Assembly: GCA_945901825.1 (NCBI GenBank)
Contig: CAMDMC010000038.1
Coordinates: forward strand, 1-13,185
DNA length: 13,185 nt
Direction of reading: 5' to 3'
From: Bordetella parapertussis
GTDB lineage: Bacteria; Pseudomonadota; Gammaproteobacteria; Burkholderiales; Burkholderiaceae_A
Position numbers and translations under genes: made by a program
Notes under the pieces: model-generated
The model's database searches: none
Told to the model about the DNA's origin: nothing
The model's input: the letters and a program-made list of their open reading frames with translations, nothing else
Shown here: piece after piece, positions 1-6,447 of the stretch
Position numbering within the stretch: the first letter of the stretch is position 1
How the letters are laid out: every line of letters begins with the position of its first letter

Positions 1-2
1 CC

Positions 3-32
3 CCCGCGACTTTCGCCGCCCAAAGCGTGTAA
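3..32 (+). CDS. possible C-terminal tail of an upstream gene (partial)
   Basis: One frame entering from the left edge reads PATFAAQSV and stops with TAA at 30-32. The composition is protein-like, and the other two + frames stay open further but read less like protein. Nothing about identity can be told from nine residues, and the stretch could equally be non-coding leader. Confidence 0.2.
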   Translation, partial: PATFAAQSV

Positions 33-63
33 GCGCCTCACCCCGCCCTACAGGACTCACAGC

Positions 64-183
64 ATGCAATTTGTATCGGACACCCAAAATCAGCATTCAG
101 CTTCGATCGCCTACTATCGAAAGCGATCGATGGTCGAGCGTGCGCACCAAGCACTGGAAGATACACTTTTGGTAAAAACTTAA
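64..183 (+). CDS. possible 39-aa small protein, unrecognised
   Basis: An ATG at 64 follows AGGA (52-55) at an 8-base spacing, a reasonable ribosome binding site, and runs 39 codons to TAA at 181-183. The product starts MQFVSDTQ and ends EDTLLVKT. It is hydrophilic and mixed in charge, with no signal peptide, membrane segment or family motif that I recognise. The frame is open from base 1, so the start rests only on the Shine-Dalgarno match. An 8-bp inverted repeat (103-110 with 123-130) lies inside the frame. It could instead be untranslated leader of the following transporter gene. Codon use gives no strong support, so confidence is low. Confidence 0.3.
   Translation: MQFVSDTQNQHSASIAYYRKRSMVERAHQALEDTLLVKT
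103..130 (+). repeat. 8-bp perfect inverted repeat (stem-loop)
   Basis: TCGATCGC at 103-110 is the exact reverse complement of GCGATCGA at 123-130, with a 12-base loop. In RNA this makes a stable 8-bp hairpin about 90 bases ahead of the mini-ORF that precedes the transporter gene. There is no T-run after it, so it is not an intrinsic terminator. It may be a leader structure or a protein-binding palindrome. Confidence 0.4.
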
Positions 184-219
184 GTACGCAGTGGCGATGG
201 TTTGCCGCGCGCACCTTTG

Positions 220-252
220 AAGGAGAAATTCATGCAAGTCACGGCAGACTGA
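220..252 (+). promoter_or_regulatory. strong ribosome binding site plus six-codon mini-ORF (MQVTAD)
   Basis: AAGGAG at 220-225 is the best Shine-Dalgarno match in the leader and sits 6 bases before an ATG at 232. That ATG opens a six-codon frame, MQVTAD, closing with TGA at 250-252. One base later is the GTG (254) start of the transporter gene, which has no purine-rich site of its own at a useful distance. The arrangement suggests that ribosomes loaded on the mini-ORF re-initiate at the GTG (translational coupling). That is inference. A start-codon frameshift in this copy is the alternative. Confidence 0.5.
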
Positions 253-253
253 A

Positions 254-823
254 GTGGAGGCTTTTCTGCTGTCGACTGGGCTTGTGGCCCTTGCCGAGAT
301 AGGCGACAAGACCCAGCTGCTGTCTTTTGTTCTGGCCGCCCGTTACCGTCGCTCCCTGCCAATCATCCTGGGCATCTTGGTTGCAACCCTTGCAAACCAC
401 GGGCTTGCTGCCTATCTGGGCCATCTCATTGCCAGTCTTTTGGGTCCAGAGGCACTTCAATGGATTCTGGGTCTGGGCTTCATTGCCATGGCCGCCTGGA
501 TTCTTATTCCCGATAAGCAAGAGGTGCTTGCAGCCAAGGACAATCAAGCAACAACTTTCTGGAAAATTTTCAACCTTACCTTGATGCTCTTTTTCTTAGC
601 TGAAATGGGCGATAAAACCCAAATCGCTACAATAGCCCTCGCGGCCGAATTGCAATCGGTGGTCTGGGTCATCATGGGGACGACGCTTGGTATGATGGTA
701 GCCAACGTACCGGCGGTGCTTGTGGGCGGGAAACTCGCTACCCGTCTTCCGAGCAGCTTAATTCGAAGACTTGCAGCGCTCGGTTTTCTTCTTACAGGAC
801 TCGCAATTCTGTTTTTTAACTAA
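254..823 (+). CDS. TMEM165/GDT1 (UPF0016) family membrane protein, probable Mn2+ exporter
   Basis: The 189-residue integral membrane protein is built as two homologous halves, each carrying the E-x-G-D-K-T signature of the UPF0016/GDT1 family: E15-G17-D18-K19-T20 and E117-G119-D120-K121-T122. Hydrophobic segments surround each motif (about six membrane helices in all), with a short hydrophilic loop near residues 88-101. Known members (human TMEM165, yeast Gdt1, Vibrio MneA) move Mn2+ and/or Ca2+ in exchange for protons; in proteobacteria Mn2+ export from the cytoplasm is the usual assignment. The acidic motif residues form the cation site. The GTG start at 254 matches where family members begin (MEAFLxSTG). 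Length is normal. It appears to be translated through coupling to the mini-ORF just upstream. I did not find the yybP-ykoY manganese riboswitch signature in the 253 bases before it. The substrate is inferred from family only. Confidence 0.9.
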   Translation: MEAFLLSTGLVALAEIGDKTQLLSFVLAARYRRSLPIILGILVATLANHGLAAYLGHLIASLLGPEALQWILGLGFIAMAAWILIPDKQEVLAAKDNQATTFWKIFNLTLMLFFLAEMGDKTQIATIALAAELQSVVWVIMGTTLGMMVANVPAVLVGGKLATRLPSSLIRRLAALGFLLTGLAILFFN

Positions 824-899
824 GGCTCTGTCCTCTGCGCGTAACACGCTGACCTTCATTACAGACTTCGCTTCATTTTTCTCTCAAGGACGACTCAAT

Positions 900-1598
900 A
901 TGATTTACCTGAAAACGATCTCCCAAAAAACACGGACCTCCTTTGCTCTAGCGCTTGTGGCAGCCTGCGCTGTCGCGGCCGGTCTTCCAGTGGAACCTGC
1001 TCAAGCGCAAGAAGGCGCGGGCTACTGGAAAGATAGCTCGGGCCAGCCTATTCGTTCAGGCTCTGGTGAGTGTGTTCGGGCGGGCTATTTTTCACCCAGC
1101 ATGGCAACCGAGCAGTGCGATCCATCGCTTGCCCCGAAAAAGGCTGCAGCAGTTCCTGCACCAAGCCAGCCTGCAGCGGGCGTCGCGCCCAAGGTTGAGC
1201 CCAAGGCGGCCTCCCTGCCTGTTGTGGTTCCCACGCCTCAGTCGGTAACTTACAAGACAGATGGTTTTTTTGACTTCGATAAAACCGGTCTTAAGCCTGA
1301 AGGTACCGCGGCACTGCTGAAGATGCTTGAGCAGGCAAAGGGAAGCAACATCGAGGAGATTCGGGTCGAGGGTCATACCGATGCTGTCGGCTCCGAGGGC
1401 TACAACCTTAAGCTGTCCATTCGACGCGCCGAAGCCGTCAAGGCGTTTCTAGTTAAGCAGGGTGTGCCCGCCAACGTTATCAAAACCGAGGGCTTTGGCG
1501 AAACGCAGCCGGTTGCAAACAACGCTACAGGCGAGGGCCGTGCGCAGAATCGTCGGGTCGCGGTTCAACTTATTGCCAGCAAGGTGATTAGTAAGTAA
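900..1598 (+). CDS. OmpA-family outer membrane / peptidoglycan-binding protein
   Basis: The protein has 232 residues. An ATG at 900 follows AAGGA (886-890) at 9 bases, which excludes a longer in-frame reading beginning inside the previous gene. Residues 1-36 are a Sec signal peptide: basic N-terminus, hydrophobic core about 14-29, and A-Q-A just before a likely cut after residue 36. A short Gly/Trp/Cys region (41-75, with C58 and C73 possibly paired) resembles the N-terminal segment of betaproteobacterial OmpA-like proteins. A Pro/Ala-rich linker follows (about 77-112), then an OmpA C-terminal domain (about 115-230). The domain shows FDFDKTGL, the VEGHTDAVGS loop and the LSIRRAEAV helix; D161 and R176 correspond to the residues that grip the diaminopimelate of peptidoglycan. 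There is no eight-strand barrel, so it is an envelope-anchoring protein rather than a full OmpA porin. ubiG and gph follow downstream. Confidence 0.9.
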   Translation: MIYLKTISQKTRTSFALALVAACAVAAGLPVEPAQAQEGAGYWKDSSGQPIRSGSGECVRAGYFSPSMATEQCDPSLAPKKAAAVPAPSQPAAGVAPKVEPKAASLPVVVPTPQSVTYKTDGFFDFDKTGLKPEGTAALLKMLEQAKGSNIEEIRVEGHTDAVGSEGYNLKLSIRRAEAVKAFLVKQGVPANVIKTEGFGETQPVANNATGEGRAQNRRVAVQLIASKVISK

Positions 1599-1652
1599 CC
1601 GGGGCCGGAAAGTGCGCACTCTCGCCAGCGGGCTCCTCAGGAACCAGGGTCT

Positions 1653-2378
1653 ATGAGTTCATCGAAGGCTCAATCGCCATCTGCCAATGCAGATGCCGGG
1701 GAACTGCTGAAGTTCAGTGAACTGGCCAGCCGCTGGTGGGACCCCACCAGCGAGTTTCGGCCTCTGCACGAGATCAACCCTTTAAGACTTGACTGGATTG
1801 ACGGGCTTCATCCCCTGCAGGGCGAACGCGTTCTTGATGTCGGCTGCGGTGGGGGCATCCTTGCTGAAGCTATGGCTCGGCAGGGCGCGCAGGTTAAAGG
1901 CATTGACCTTGCCGAAAAGCCACTGGGGGTCGCTAGGCTTCACGCTTTAGAGTCTGGCGTTGCGGTGGATTACGAATGCATTGCCACCGAAGATATTGCG
2001 GCACGCGAGCCCGCCCAGTACGATCTGGTGACCTGCATGGAAATGCTTGAGCACGTGCCCGAGCCCGCCTCGGTCATTCGTGCCTGCGCTCAGCTTGTCA
2101 AACCGGGTGGGCATGCCGTGTTCTCTACCCTGAACCGCAACCCAAAAAGTTTTCTTTTCGCAATTGTGGGTGCGGAATACGTGCTTAGACTCTTGCCGAA
2201 GGGCACCCACGAGTATGCGAAGTTCATTCGCCCCTCCGAGCTTCATGCGGCAGCACAAGACGCGGGCCTTGTGTTGCAGTCGATGATTGGCCTGCACTAC
2301 AACCCGTTTACCAAGGTCTACTCCCTTGGGCGTAATGTTGATGTGAACTACATCATGGCCTTAAGCCGGCCCCTTTAA
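1653..2378 (+). CDS. ubiG: ubiquinone biosynthesis O-methyltransferase UbiG
   Basis: The 241-residue, SAM-dependent cytoplasmic enzyme carries out the two O-methylations of ubiquinone synthesis (2-polyprenyl-6-hydroxyphenol and 3-demethylubiquinol). The N-terminus has the UbiG hallmark from [11 protein letters not shown] (21-31) through [15 protein letters not shown] (35-49). SAM-binding motif I is [10 protein letters not shown] (61-70), the acidic end of the second strand is GIDLAE (83-88), and the post-motif [11 protein letters not shown] is at 128-138. The membrane-contact/active-site region [15 protein letters not shown] lies at 183-197. Length is normal for the family. The ATG at 1653 has AGGA (1639-1642) at 10 bases and AGGG (1646-1649) at 3. 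gph starts 10 bases after the stop, so the two are probably co-transcribed; an OmpA-type gene upstream and gph downstream are, as I recall, a common arrangement in Burkholderiales. Confidence 0.96.
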   Translation: MSSSKAQSPSANADAGELLKFSELASRWWDPTSEFRPLHEINPLRLDWIDGLHPLQGERVLDVGCGGGILAEAMARQGAQVKGIDLAEKPLGVARLHALESGVAVDYECIATEDIAAREPAQYDLVTCMEMLEHVPEPASVIRACAQLVKPGGHAVFSTLNRNPKSFLFAIVGAEYVLRLLPKGTHEYAKFIRPSELHAAAQDAGLVLQSMIGLHYNPFTKVYSLGRNVDVNYIMALSRPL

Positions 2379-2388
2379 AAAGCGCCAC

Positions 2389-3144
2389 ATGCTCCCAGGT
2401 TTTACGACGAATCCAGACACCTTGGCCAAGGACTGGAGCCTTCCTTATGCAAGACCCGACTGGCAGGCAAGTTGGTTAAAACACCGTACACGCGCCGTGC
2501 TCTTTGACCTTGATGGCACCCTGCTCGACACCTCCCCCGACCTGGGCGGTGCAGCCAATGCCATGCGACGTGCCCGCGGAATGCCACCCCTTTCCATCAA
2601 TGAGCTTCGTCCTTACTGCTCTCACGGCGCCCGCGGCATGATTCTAAAAGCCCTTGAGGTTGGGCATGAGGAGCCCAGCTACGAGGCCCTTCGCCAAGAG
2701 TTTTTAAATTACTACGAGCAGCGTCTCTGCGAAGAAACCGCCTTTCTTCCCGGTCTCGATAAGGTTATTCACGAGATCGAACAGGCGGGTATGGCCTGGG
2801 GTGTCGTGACCAACAAGTTTGCGCGCTTCACCGAACCCTTGCTTAAGACCATGAACCTTCGAAGTCGTATGGCGGTCTGCATCAGTGGCGACTCGGCCGC
2901 CTACCCCAAGCCCCATCCTGCCCCAATGCAGATGGCCCTTGAACAACTTGGCCTTCCTGCCCAGGCGGTGGTTTATTTGGGCGATGACCGGCGCGACGTT
3001 ATAAGTGGTTTCCATGCGGGCTGTTTCACCATGGCCATTGCCATGACACCCGTCGAACTTGGCCCTTTGCCGCACGACTGGGGAGCCGATGCACTGGCCA
3101 CGAATGCCAGCGAGATCATGGCGCTTCTAGGGCTGAATTCGTAA
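2389..3144 (+). CDS. gph: phosphoglycolate phosphatase (HAD superfamily), N-terminally extended
   Basis: The product is a 251-residue cytoplasmic HAD phosphatase that dephosphorylates 2-phosphoglycolate, or possibly a related small phosphoester. Motif I is VLFDLDGTLLDT, with nucleophile D40 and acid/base D42. Motif II threonine is T151 (GVVTNK), motif III lysine is K174 (YPKPHP), and motif IV is LGDDRRD with D199/D200. An alpha-helical cap lies between motifs I and II (about 52-125). About 34 residues precede motif I, whereas Gph proteins normally begin a few residues before it. The ATG at 2389 has no clear Shine-Dalgarno site and would depend on read-through from ubiG 10 bases upstream. TTG codons at residues 12 and about 30 are the only in-frame alternatives and also lack good sites. 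The TAA stop (3142-3144) doubles as part of the -10-like box proposed for the 6S RNA. Confidence 0.92.
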   Translation: MLPGFTTNPDTLAKDWSLPYARPDWQASWLKHRTRAVLFDLDGTLLDTSPDLGGAANAMRRARGMPPLSINELRPYCSHGARGMILKALEVGHEEPSYEALRQEFLNYYEQRLCEETAFLPGLDKVIHEIEQAGMAWGVVTNKFARFTEPLLKTMNLRSRMAVCISGDSAAYPKPHPAPMQMALEQLGLPAQAVVYLGDDRRDVISGFHAGCFTMAIAMTPVELGPLPHDWGADALATNASEIMALLGLNS

Positions 3145-3147
3145 TAC
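3142..3147 (+). promoter_or_regulatory. candidate -10 box for the 6S RNA gene
   Basis: TAATAC at 3142-3147 resembles a sigma70 -10 box and lies 7-8 bases ahead of the predicted RNA 5' end (about 3154-3155). It overlaps the gph stop codon. I see no convincing -35 box about 17 bases upstream, so the promoter is weakly supported. Readout from the gph transcript with processing is the alternative. Confidence 0.35.
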
Positions 3148-3153
3148 ACTGAA

Positions 3154-3330
3154 GTTGCCTGTGGTGCTGTGGCATTCATGTCTTCTAACCAATGCCCTTG
3201 CGCTAGGGTAAGGAAATTACCAGGCGGGAGTGAGCGTTCCCCGTCGAATGAACCCGAAGCCTGGTTGACCTCACCCACCTGAACTCTGGTTCGGGAGCTG
3301 CAACGCCACGGTATCCACAGGCACCCCTTT
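3154..3330 (+). ncRNA. ssrS: 6S RNA (ssrS), regulator of sigma70 RNA polymerase
   Basis: This gap folds as the 6S rod. The terminal stem pairs 3156-3164 with 3315-3323 (9 bp, TGCCTGTGG/CCACAGGCA) and 3169-3173 with 3305-3309 (GTGGC/GCCAC). A large central bulge follows: 5' strand about 3174-3205, and a 3' strand that holds a hairpin, 3278-3284 with 3289-3295 (CCTGAAC/GTTCGGG). Above the bulge, 3206-3213 pairs with 3269-3276 (7 of 8) and 3219-3225 with 3259-3265 (ACCAGGC/GCCTGGT), capped by smaller hairpins. The 3' half (CACCTGAAC..., then GCTGCAACGCCAC) resembles the Escherichia coli 6S 3' strand (CACCUUGAACC..., then ACAGCCUGCGGCGG). A T-run (3328-3331) follows the closing stem. About 177 nt is the normal 6S length. 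6S RNA binds sigma70 holoenzyme by mimicking an open promoter and templates short pRNAs. The identification rests on hand folding and recalled similarity. Ends are approximate. Confidence 0.8.
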
Positions 3331-4235
3331 TACTTCAAACGCATGGAATAGTCCGTGGCCGTCACCGACTTGGTGAGCTGGCCAATGGAAATTCGATCAA
3401 CGCCCGTGGCCGCAACCCTTTGCAAGTCCTGAAGGCCCAGCCCACCTGAGGCCTCAAGAACCGCGGGCTCAACACCCATTCTTTCGGCCAGGGCCTTTGC
3501 AAGTGCTACGGCCTGGGTCATGGCGTTAACATCGAAGTTATCAAGAAGAATCATGGTGGCGCCCGCCGTAACGGCGCGCTCAAGCTGCTCGAGCGTCTCG
3601 ACTTCCACCTGCGCCCATGCACCGCTTAGCGGCTGCTGGGCAAGCCTGGCCAGAATGACCTCAAGGCCACCTGCTGCCTCAATATGATTTTCTTTCACCA
3701 AAATGGCATCCCACAAGGCAAGCCGATGGTTGGTTCCGCCCCCCATACGCACCGCATACTTCTGGGCATGACGCAGCCCAGGCAAGGTCTTGCGGGTGTC
3801 TAGAATTCTGCATCCCCTTGGATTGGGGCTTAAACCCTCAATAGCCTTGACATAGCGGCGGGTCTGGCTTGCAACGCCCGAGAGCATCTGCAGAAAATTA
3901 AGGGCCGAGCGCTCGGCGGTAACCAATGCGGTCATTGAGCCTGAGATACGGCAGACCACTTCATTGGCCGCCACCTCCTCGCCCTCGCTGACATTCCACT
4001 GAACATCAACCGCCTCATCAAGTCTTGCAAAACAGGCATCGAACCAAGGTCTGCCGCAGACGACCGCCTGTTCACGAAGCAAGACCAGAGCCTCTGCCTT
4101 CGTTGATGCTATGCGCGAACCGCGAAGAAGATCGGCCGTGAGATCGCCCGTGCCAATATCTTCACGAAGCGCATCAAGCACATTGCGTGCAATGGCCTCG
4201 TCCAGACTCTCGTTTGTGGAAAAGCTAAGCGGCAC
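3330..4235 (-). CDS. nadC: nicotinate-nucleotide pyrophosphorylase (quinolinate phosphoribosyltransferase)
   Basis: The enzyme converts quinolinate and PRPP to nicotinate mononucleotide, CO2 and PPi, the last de novo step before NaMN. Using the GTG at 4235 the product is 301 residues. The N-terminal half carries [12 protein letters not shown] (26-37) and [13 protein letters not shown] (108-120). The barrel carries [11 protein letters not shown] (145-155), GGGTNHR (165-171), KENH (181-184), EVETLEQL (211-218), LLDNF (230-234) and EASGG (261-265), together supplying the Arg/Lys/His quinolinate site and acidic metal/PRPP site. The start is uncertain. The frame is also open to another GTG at 4283 (317 residues, 59-base overlap with nadA). 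The 4235 start fits family N-termini better and overlaps the nadA stop by 11 bases; neither has a strong Shine-Dalgarno site, which suggests coupling to nadA. The stop at 3330-3332 overlaps the T-run of the 6S RNA gene on the other strand. Confidence 0.95.
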   Translation of the reverse strand: MPLSFSTNESLDEAIARNVLDALREDIGTGDLTADLLRGSRIASTKAEALVLLREQAVVCGRPWFDACFARLDEAVDVQWNVSEGEEVAANEVVCRISGSMTALVTAERSALNFLQMLSGVASQTRRYVKAIEGLSPNPRGCRILDTRKTLPGLRHAQKYAVRMGGGTNHRLALWDAILVKENHIEAAGGLEVILARLAQQPLSGAWAQVEVETLEQLERAVTAGATMILLDNFDVNAMTQAVALAKALAERMGVEPAVLEASGGLGLQDLQRVAATGVDRISIGQLTKSVTATDYSMRLK

Positions 4236-5406
4236 CAATGTGAGGAATAAGGCCGGCTGCCGAGGTGGTGCTTGAAGCGCCACCCGACCCTAAGGCCGTA
4301 AAGGCCAGCATGCGATGGATGCAGTTCACGGCCTTTTCTGCCGTTTCAGTGGAAACGTTAATTTCATGAGCCGCGCCTGAATTCGCAAGGGCATTACGAA
4401 GCGCCTTTAGACCATTCATGGCCATCCAAGGACAATGGGCGCAGCTTTTGCAGGTGGCGCTGGTTCCTGCGGTGGGTGCCTCGATGAGTGTCTTTTCAGG
4501 GGCAAGCTGCCGCATGCGATGCAAGATGCCTTGATCGGTTGCAACAATAAAGCTCTTGGCATCGTTTTCAACAACGGCATTAATCATGGCTGTGGTTGAG
4601 CCAACACGATCGGCAAGGGCAATGACGCTGGCAGGAGCCTCGGGGTGCACAAGCACGATGGATTCGGGGTGACGCGCTTTCAGGCTAGCAAGCTCCACCG
4701 CCTTAAACTCGTCATGCACGATGCAATGACCCTCCCACAAAAGCATATCGGCCCCGGTCTGCTCGGCCACATAGCGGCCCAAATGACGATCGGGCGCAAA
4801 GAGAATTTTTTCACCTTGCGCATGCAGATGCCTAACAATCGAGACCGCGCAAGAGCTCGTCACCATCCAGTCGGCACGAGCCTTAACTGCAGCACTGGTG
4901 TTGGCATAGACGACCACGGTGCGATCGGGATGAGCATCGCAGAATTGCGAAAAAGCGTCGGCCGGGCATCCGAGATCGAGCGAGCAGTTCGCCTGCAGGT
5001 CGGGCATAAGAACGGTTTTTTCAGGCGAGAGAATTTTGGCGGTCTCGCCCATGAAACGCACGCCGGCCACAACCAGGGTCTGCGCAGTGTGGTCACGACC
5101 AAAACGAGCCATCTCAAGGGAGTCGGCCACCAGGCCACCCGTCTCAGTGGCAAGGTCTTGAATAACCCCATCAACATAATAGTGAGCCACCAAGACGGCG
5201 TTGCGTTCGCGCAGAAGTCTGCGAATGTCCTGAAGAAGACTTTCTTTTTCGTCCGCGCCAATAGGTTCGGGCAGGCTTGCCCAGGCCTGCCGAAGACAGA
5301 CCGACCCCGAGGAATCCTGAAGAGGAAACTCGAAAGCCGTTGTTGGCTTCGCAGACATGCCCGAGGCAGGGCCTGCTGCAGGGGTAAGAAGCGAATCTGT
5401 CATCAT
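4225..5406 (-). CDS. nadA: quinolinate synthase NadA (4Fe-4S)
   Basis: The enzyme condenses iminoaspartate with dihydroxyacetone phosphate to quinolinate, using an oxygen-sensitive [4Fe-4S] cluster. The 393-residue product shows three repeated lobes: VLVAHYYVD (71-79), [12 protein letters not shown] (115-126), the first cluster cysteine in [10 protein letters not shown] (C141), [13 protein letters not shown] (164-176), the second in TSSCAVS (C186), [10 protein letters not shown] (203-212), WEGHCIVH (224-231), VHPEAP (253-258) and GSTTAMI (269-275). The third cysteine is in the C-terminal CxxCxxCPWM (C319, C322, C325). That extended CxxCxxC form and the extra 40-residue N-terminus are typical of proteobacterial NadA. 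Two ATGs are in tandem (5406 and 5403); the longer is reported. nadC overlaps its 3' end. nadB, which would supply iminoaspartate, is not in this window. acuI is divergent, 42 bases away. Confidence 0.96.
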   Translation of the reverse strand: MMTDSLLTPAAGPASGMSAKPTTAFEFPLQDSSGSVCLRQAWASLPEPIGADEKESLLQDIRRLLRERNAVLVAHYYVDGVIQDLATETGGLVADSLEMARFGRDHTAQTLVVAGVRFMGETAKILSPEKTVLMPDLQANCSLDLGCPADAFSQFCDAHPDRTVVVYANTSAAVKARADWMVTSSCAVSIVRHLHAQGEKILFAPDRHLGRYVAEQTGADMLLWEGHCIVHDEFKAVELASLKARHPESIVLVHPEAPASVIALADRVGSTTAMINAVVENDAKSFIVATDQGILHRMRQLAPEKTLIEAPTAGTSATCKSCAHCPWMAMNGLKALRNALANSGAAHEINVSTETAEKAVNCIHRMLAFTALGSGGASSTTSAAGLIPHIGAA

Positions 5407-5448
5407 AGGCCTAAGAGTGTAGCCCTTCTACAAGAGGAGTTCGACAAG
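5407..5448. promoter_or_regulatory. 42-bp divergent intergenic region between nadA and acuI
   Basis: This short gap must hold, or overlap with, start signals for both directions. On the + strand it carries the acuI ribosome binding site. On the - strand a TACACT (-10-like) at 5417-5422 lies 10 bases before the nadA ATG, so a transcript starting there would have almost no leader. Neither a matching -35 box at ideal spacing nor a clear NadR/NrtR-type palindrome was seen. Confidence 0.3.
5433..5439 (+). promoter_or_regulatory. acuI ribosome binding site (AGAGGAG region)
   Basis: AAGAGGAG-like bases at 5432-5439 sit 9 bases before the ATG at 5449. This fixes the acuI start, because the reading frame stays open for a further 800 bases upstream across the antisense of nadA. 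Confidence 0.7.
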
Positions 5449-6447
5449 ATGTTTCGCGCCATTGTTTTAACCAAATCCGACGATGAGAAAATCCCACAGG
5501 CCAGGCTTCAGACTCTTGAAGACTCGGCCTTGCCCGTTACCGAGGGGCCCGATGTACTTGTGAAGGTGGATTACTCCACGCTGAACTACAAAGATGGCCT
5601 TGCCATTACGGGCCGCTCGCCGGTGGTTCGTAAGTACCCGATGGTGCCCGGCATCGACTTTGCGGGCAAGGTCTTGGAATCGGCAGACCCCCTTTTCAAG
5701 CCTGGCGATGAGGTTATTCTGAACGGCTGGGGGGTGGGCGAGAGTCACTGGGGCGGGCTTGCCGAAAAGGCGCGCGTAAAGGCCGATTGGCTAATTCATA
5801 AACCGCAGGGCATAACCTCGCGCCAGGCCATGGCCATTGGCACGGCCGGTTACACCGCCATGCTCTGCATCCAAGCCCTGGAACGACACGGCCTAAGCCC
5901 GAACCAGGGCGAGGTCTTGGTAACAGGCGCAGCAGGCGGCGTGGGCAGTGTGGCCGTTGCCGTTCTTGCAAACAAAGGTTTTAAGGTGGTGGCATCAACC
6001 GGACGGTTATCAGAAGAAGGCTATTTGAAAAGCCTTGGTGCCCAGTCGGTCATTGAACGGGCCGAGCTTAGCGCCCCTGGTAAGCCCCTTCAGAAAGAGC
6101 GGTGGGCAGCGGTTGTTGACTCGGTTGGAAGCCACACTCTTGCCAATGCCTGCGCTGCCACCCAGTCCTGCGGGGCGGTTGCTGCCTGCGGTCTTGCCCA
6201 GGGCATGGACTTTCCCTCCACCGTTGCGCCCTTCATTCTTCGGGGCATAAGCCTGTATGGCATCAACAGTGTCTCGGTGCCACGCGCTCAGCGCGACCAA
6301 GCCTGGAGCGAACTGGCACGAGACCTTCCTATGGACAAGCTTGAGGCCATGACTCACGACATTCACCTCGAAGAGGCCATTGCCATGGCAGGTCGTATTC
6401 TTGATGGCCAGGTGCGTGGCCGACTGGCTGTGAAGGTTGATGCCTGA
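5449..6447 (+). CDS. acuI: acrylyl-CoA reductase (NADPH), AcuI/YhdH family
   Basis: The 332-residue product is a zinc-independent medium-chain dehydrogenase/reductase that reduces toxic acrylyl-CoA to propionyl-CoA with NADPH, the role shown for AcuI of Rhodobacter and for Escherichia coli YhdH. Family signatures are continuous with Yhd[14 protein letters not shown] (43-55), [12 protein letters not shown] (64-75), [18 protein letters not shown] (93-110), [10 protein letters not shown] (131-140), the Rossmann loop [10 protein letters not shown] (158-167), YLKSLGA (192-198), AACGLAQG (235-242) and VAPFILRG (249-256). Length matches the family. The start at 5449 has a strong Shine-Dalgarno site; a longer open frame reaching back to 4645 is only the antisense of nadA. 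The 3' end overlaps the next gene by 8 bases, so the two are probably one operon. Likely roles are acrylate/DMSP or 3-hydroxypropionate detoxification, or general enoyl-CoA/quinone clean-up; the window does not decide. Confidence 0.93.
   Translation: MFRAIVLTKSDDEKIPQARLQTLEDSALPVTEGPDVLVKVDYSTLNYKDGLAITGRSPVVRKYPMVPGIDFAGKVLESADPLFKPGDEVILNGWGVGESHWGGLAEKARVKADWLIHKPQGITSRQAMAIGTAGYTAMLCIQALERHGLSPNQGEVLVTGAAGGVGSVAVAVLANKGFKVVASTGRLSEEGYLKSLGAQSVIERAELSAPGKPLQKERWAAVVDSVGSHTLANACAATQSCGAVAACGLAQGMDFPSTVAPFILRGISLYGINSVSVPRAQRDQAWSELARDLPMDKLEAMTHDIHLEEAIAMAGRILDGQVRGRLAVKVDA

Noticed and set aside
1..253. yybP-ykoY manganese riboswitch expected before a Mn2+ exporter gene
   Set aside because: I searched by eye for the conserved GGGGAGUAG-type 5' element and its partner loop and found neither within these bases; it could lie elsewhere or be absent.
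771..899. A 43-residue extension of the OmpA-family protein starting inside the GDT1-family gene
   Set aside because: The ATG at 900 has AAGGA at 9 bases and gives a proper signal peptide; the extension would bury it.
2973..3278. A 101-aa frame on the - strand across the gph-nadC gap
   Set aside because: It is antisense to the end of gph and to the 6S RNA structure, with no recognisable domain or ribosome binding site.
4645..5448. An N-terminal extension of about 268 residues on the acuI reading frame
   Set aside because: It is the exact antisense of nadA, gives low-complexity non-family sequence, and a strong ribosome binding site places the real acuI start at 5449.
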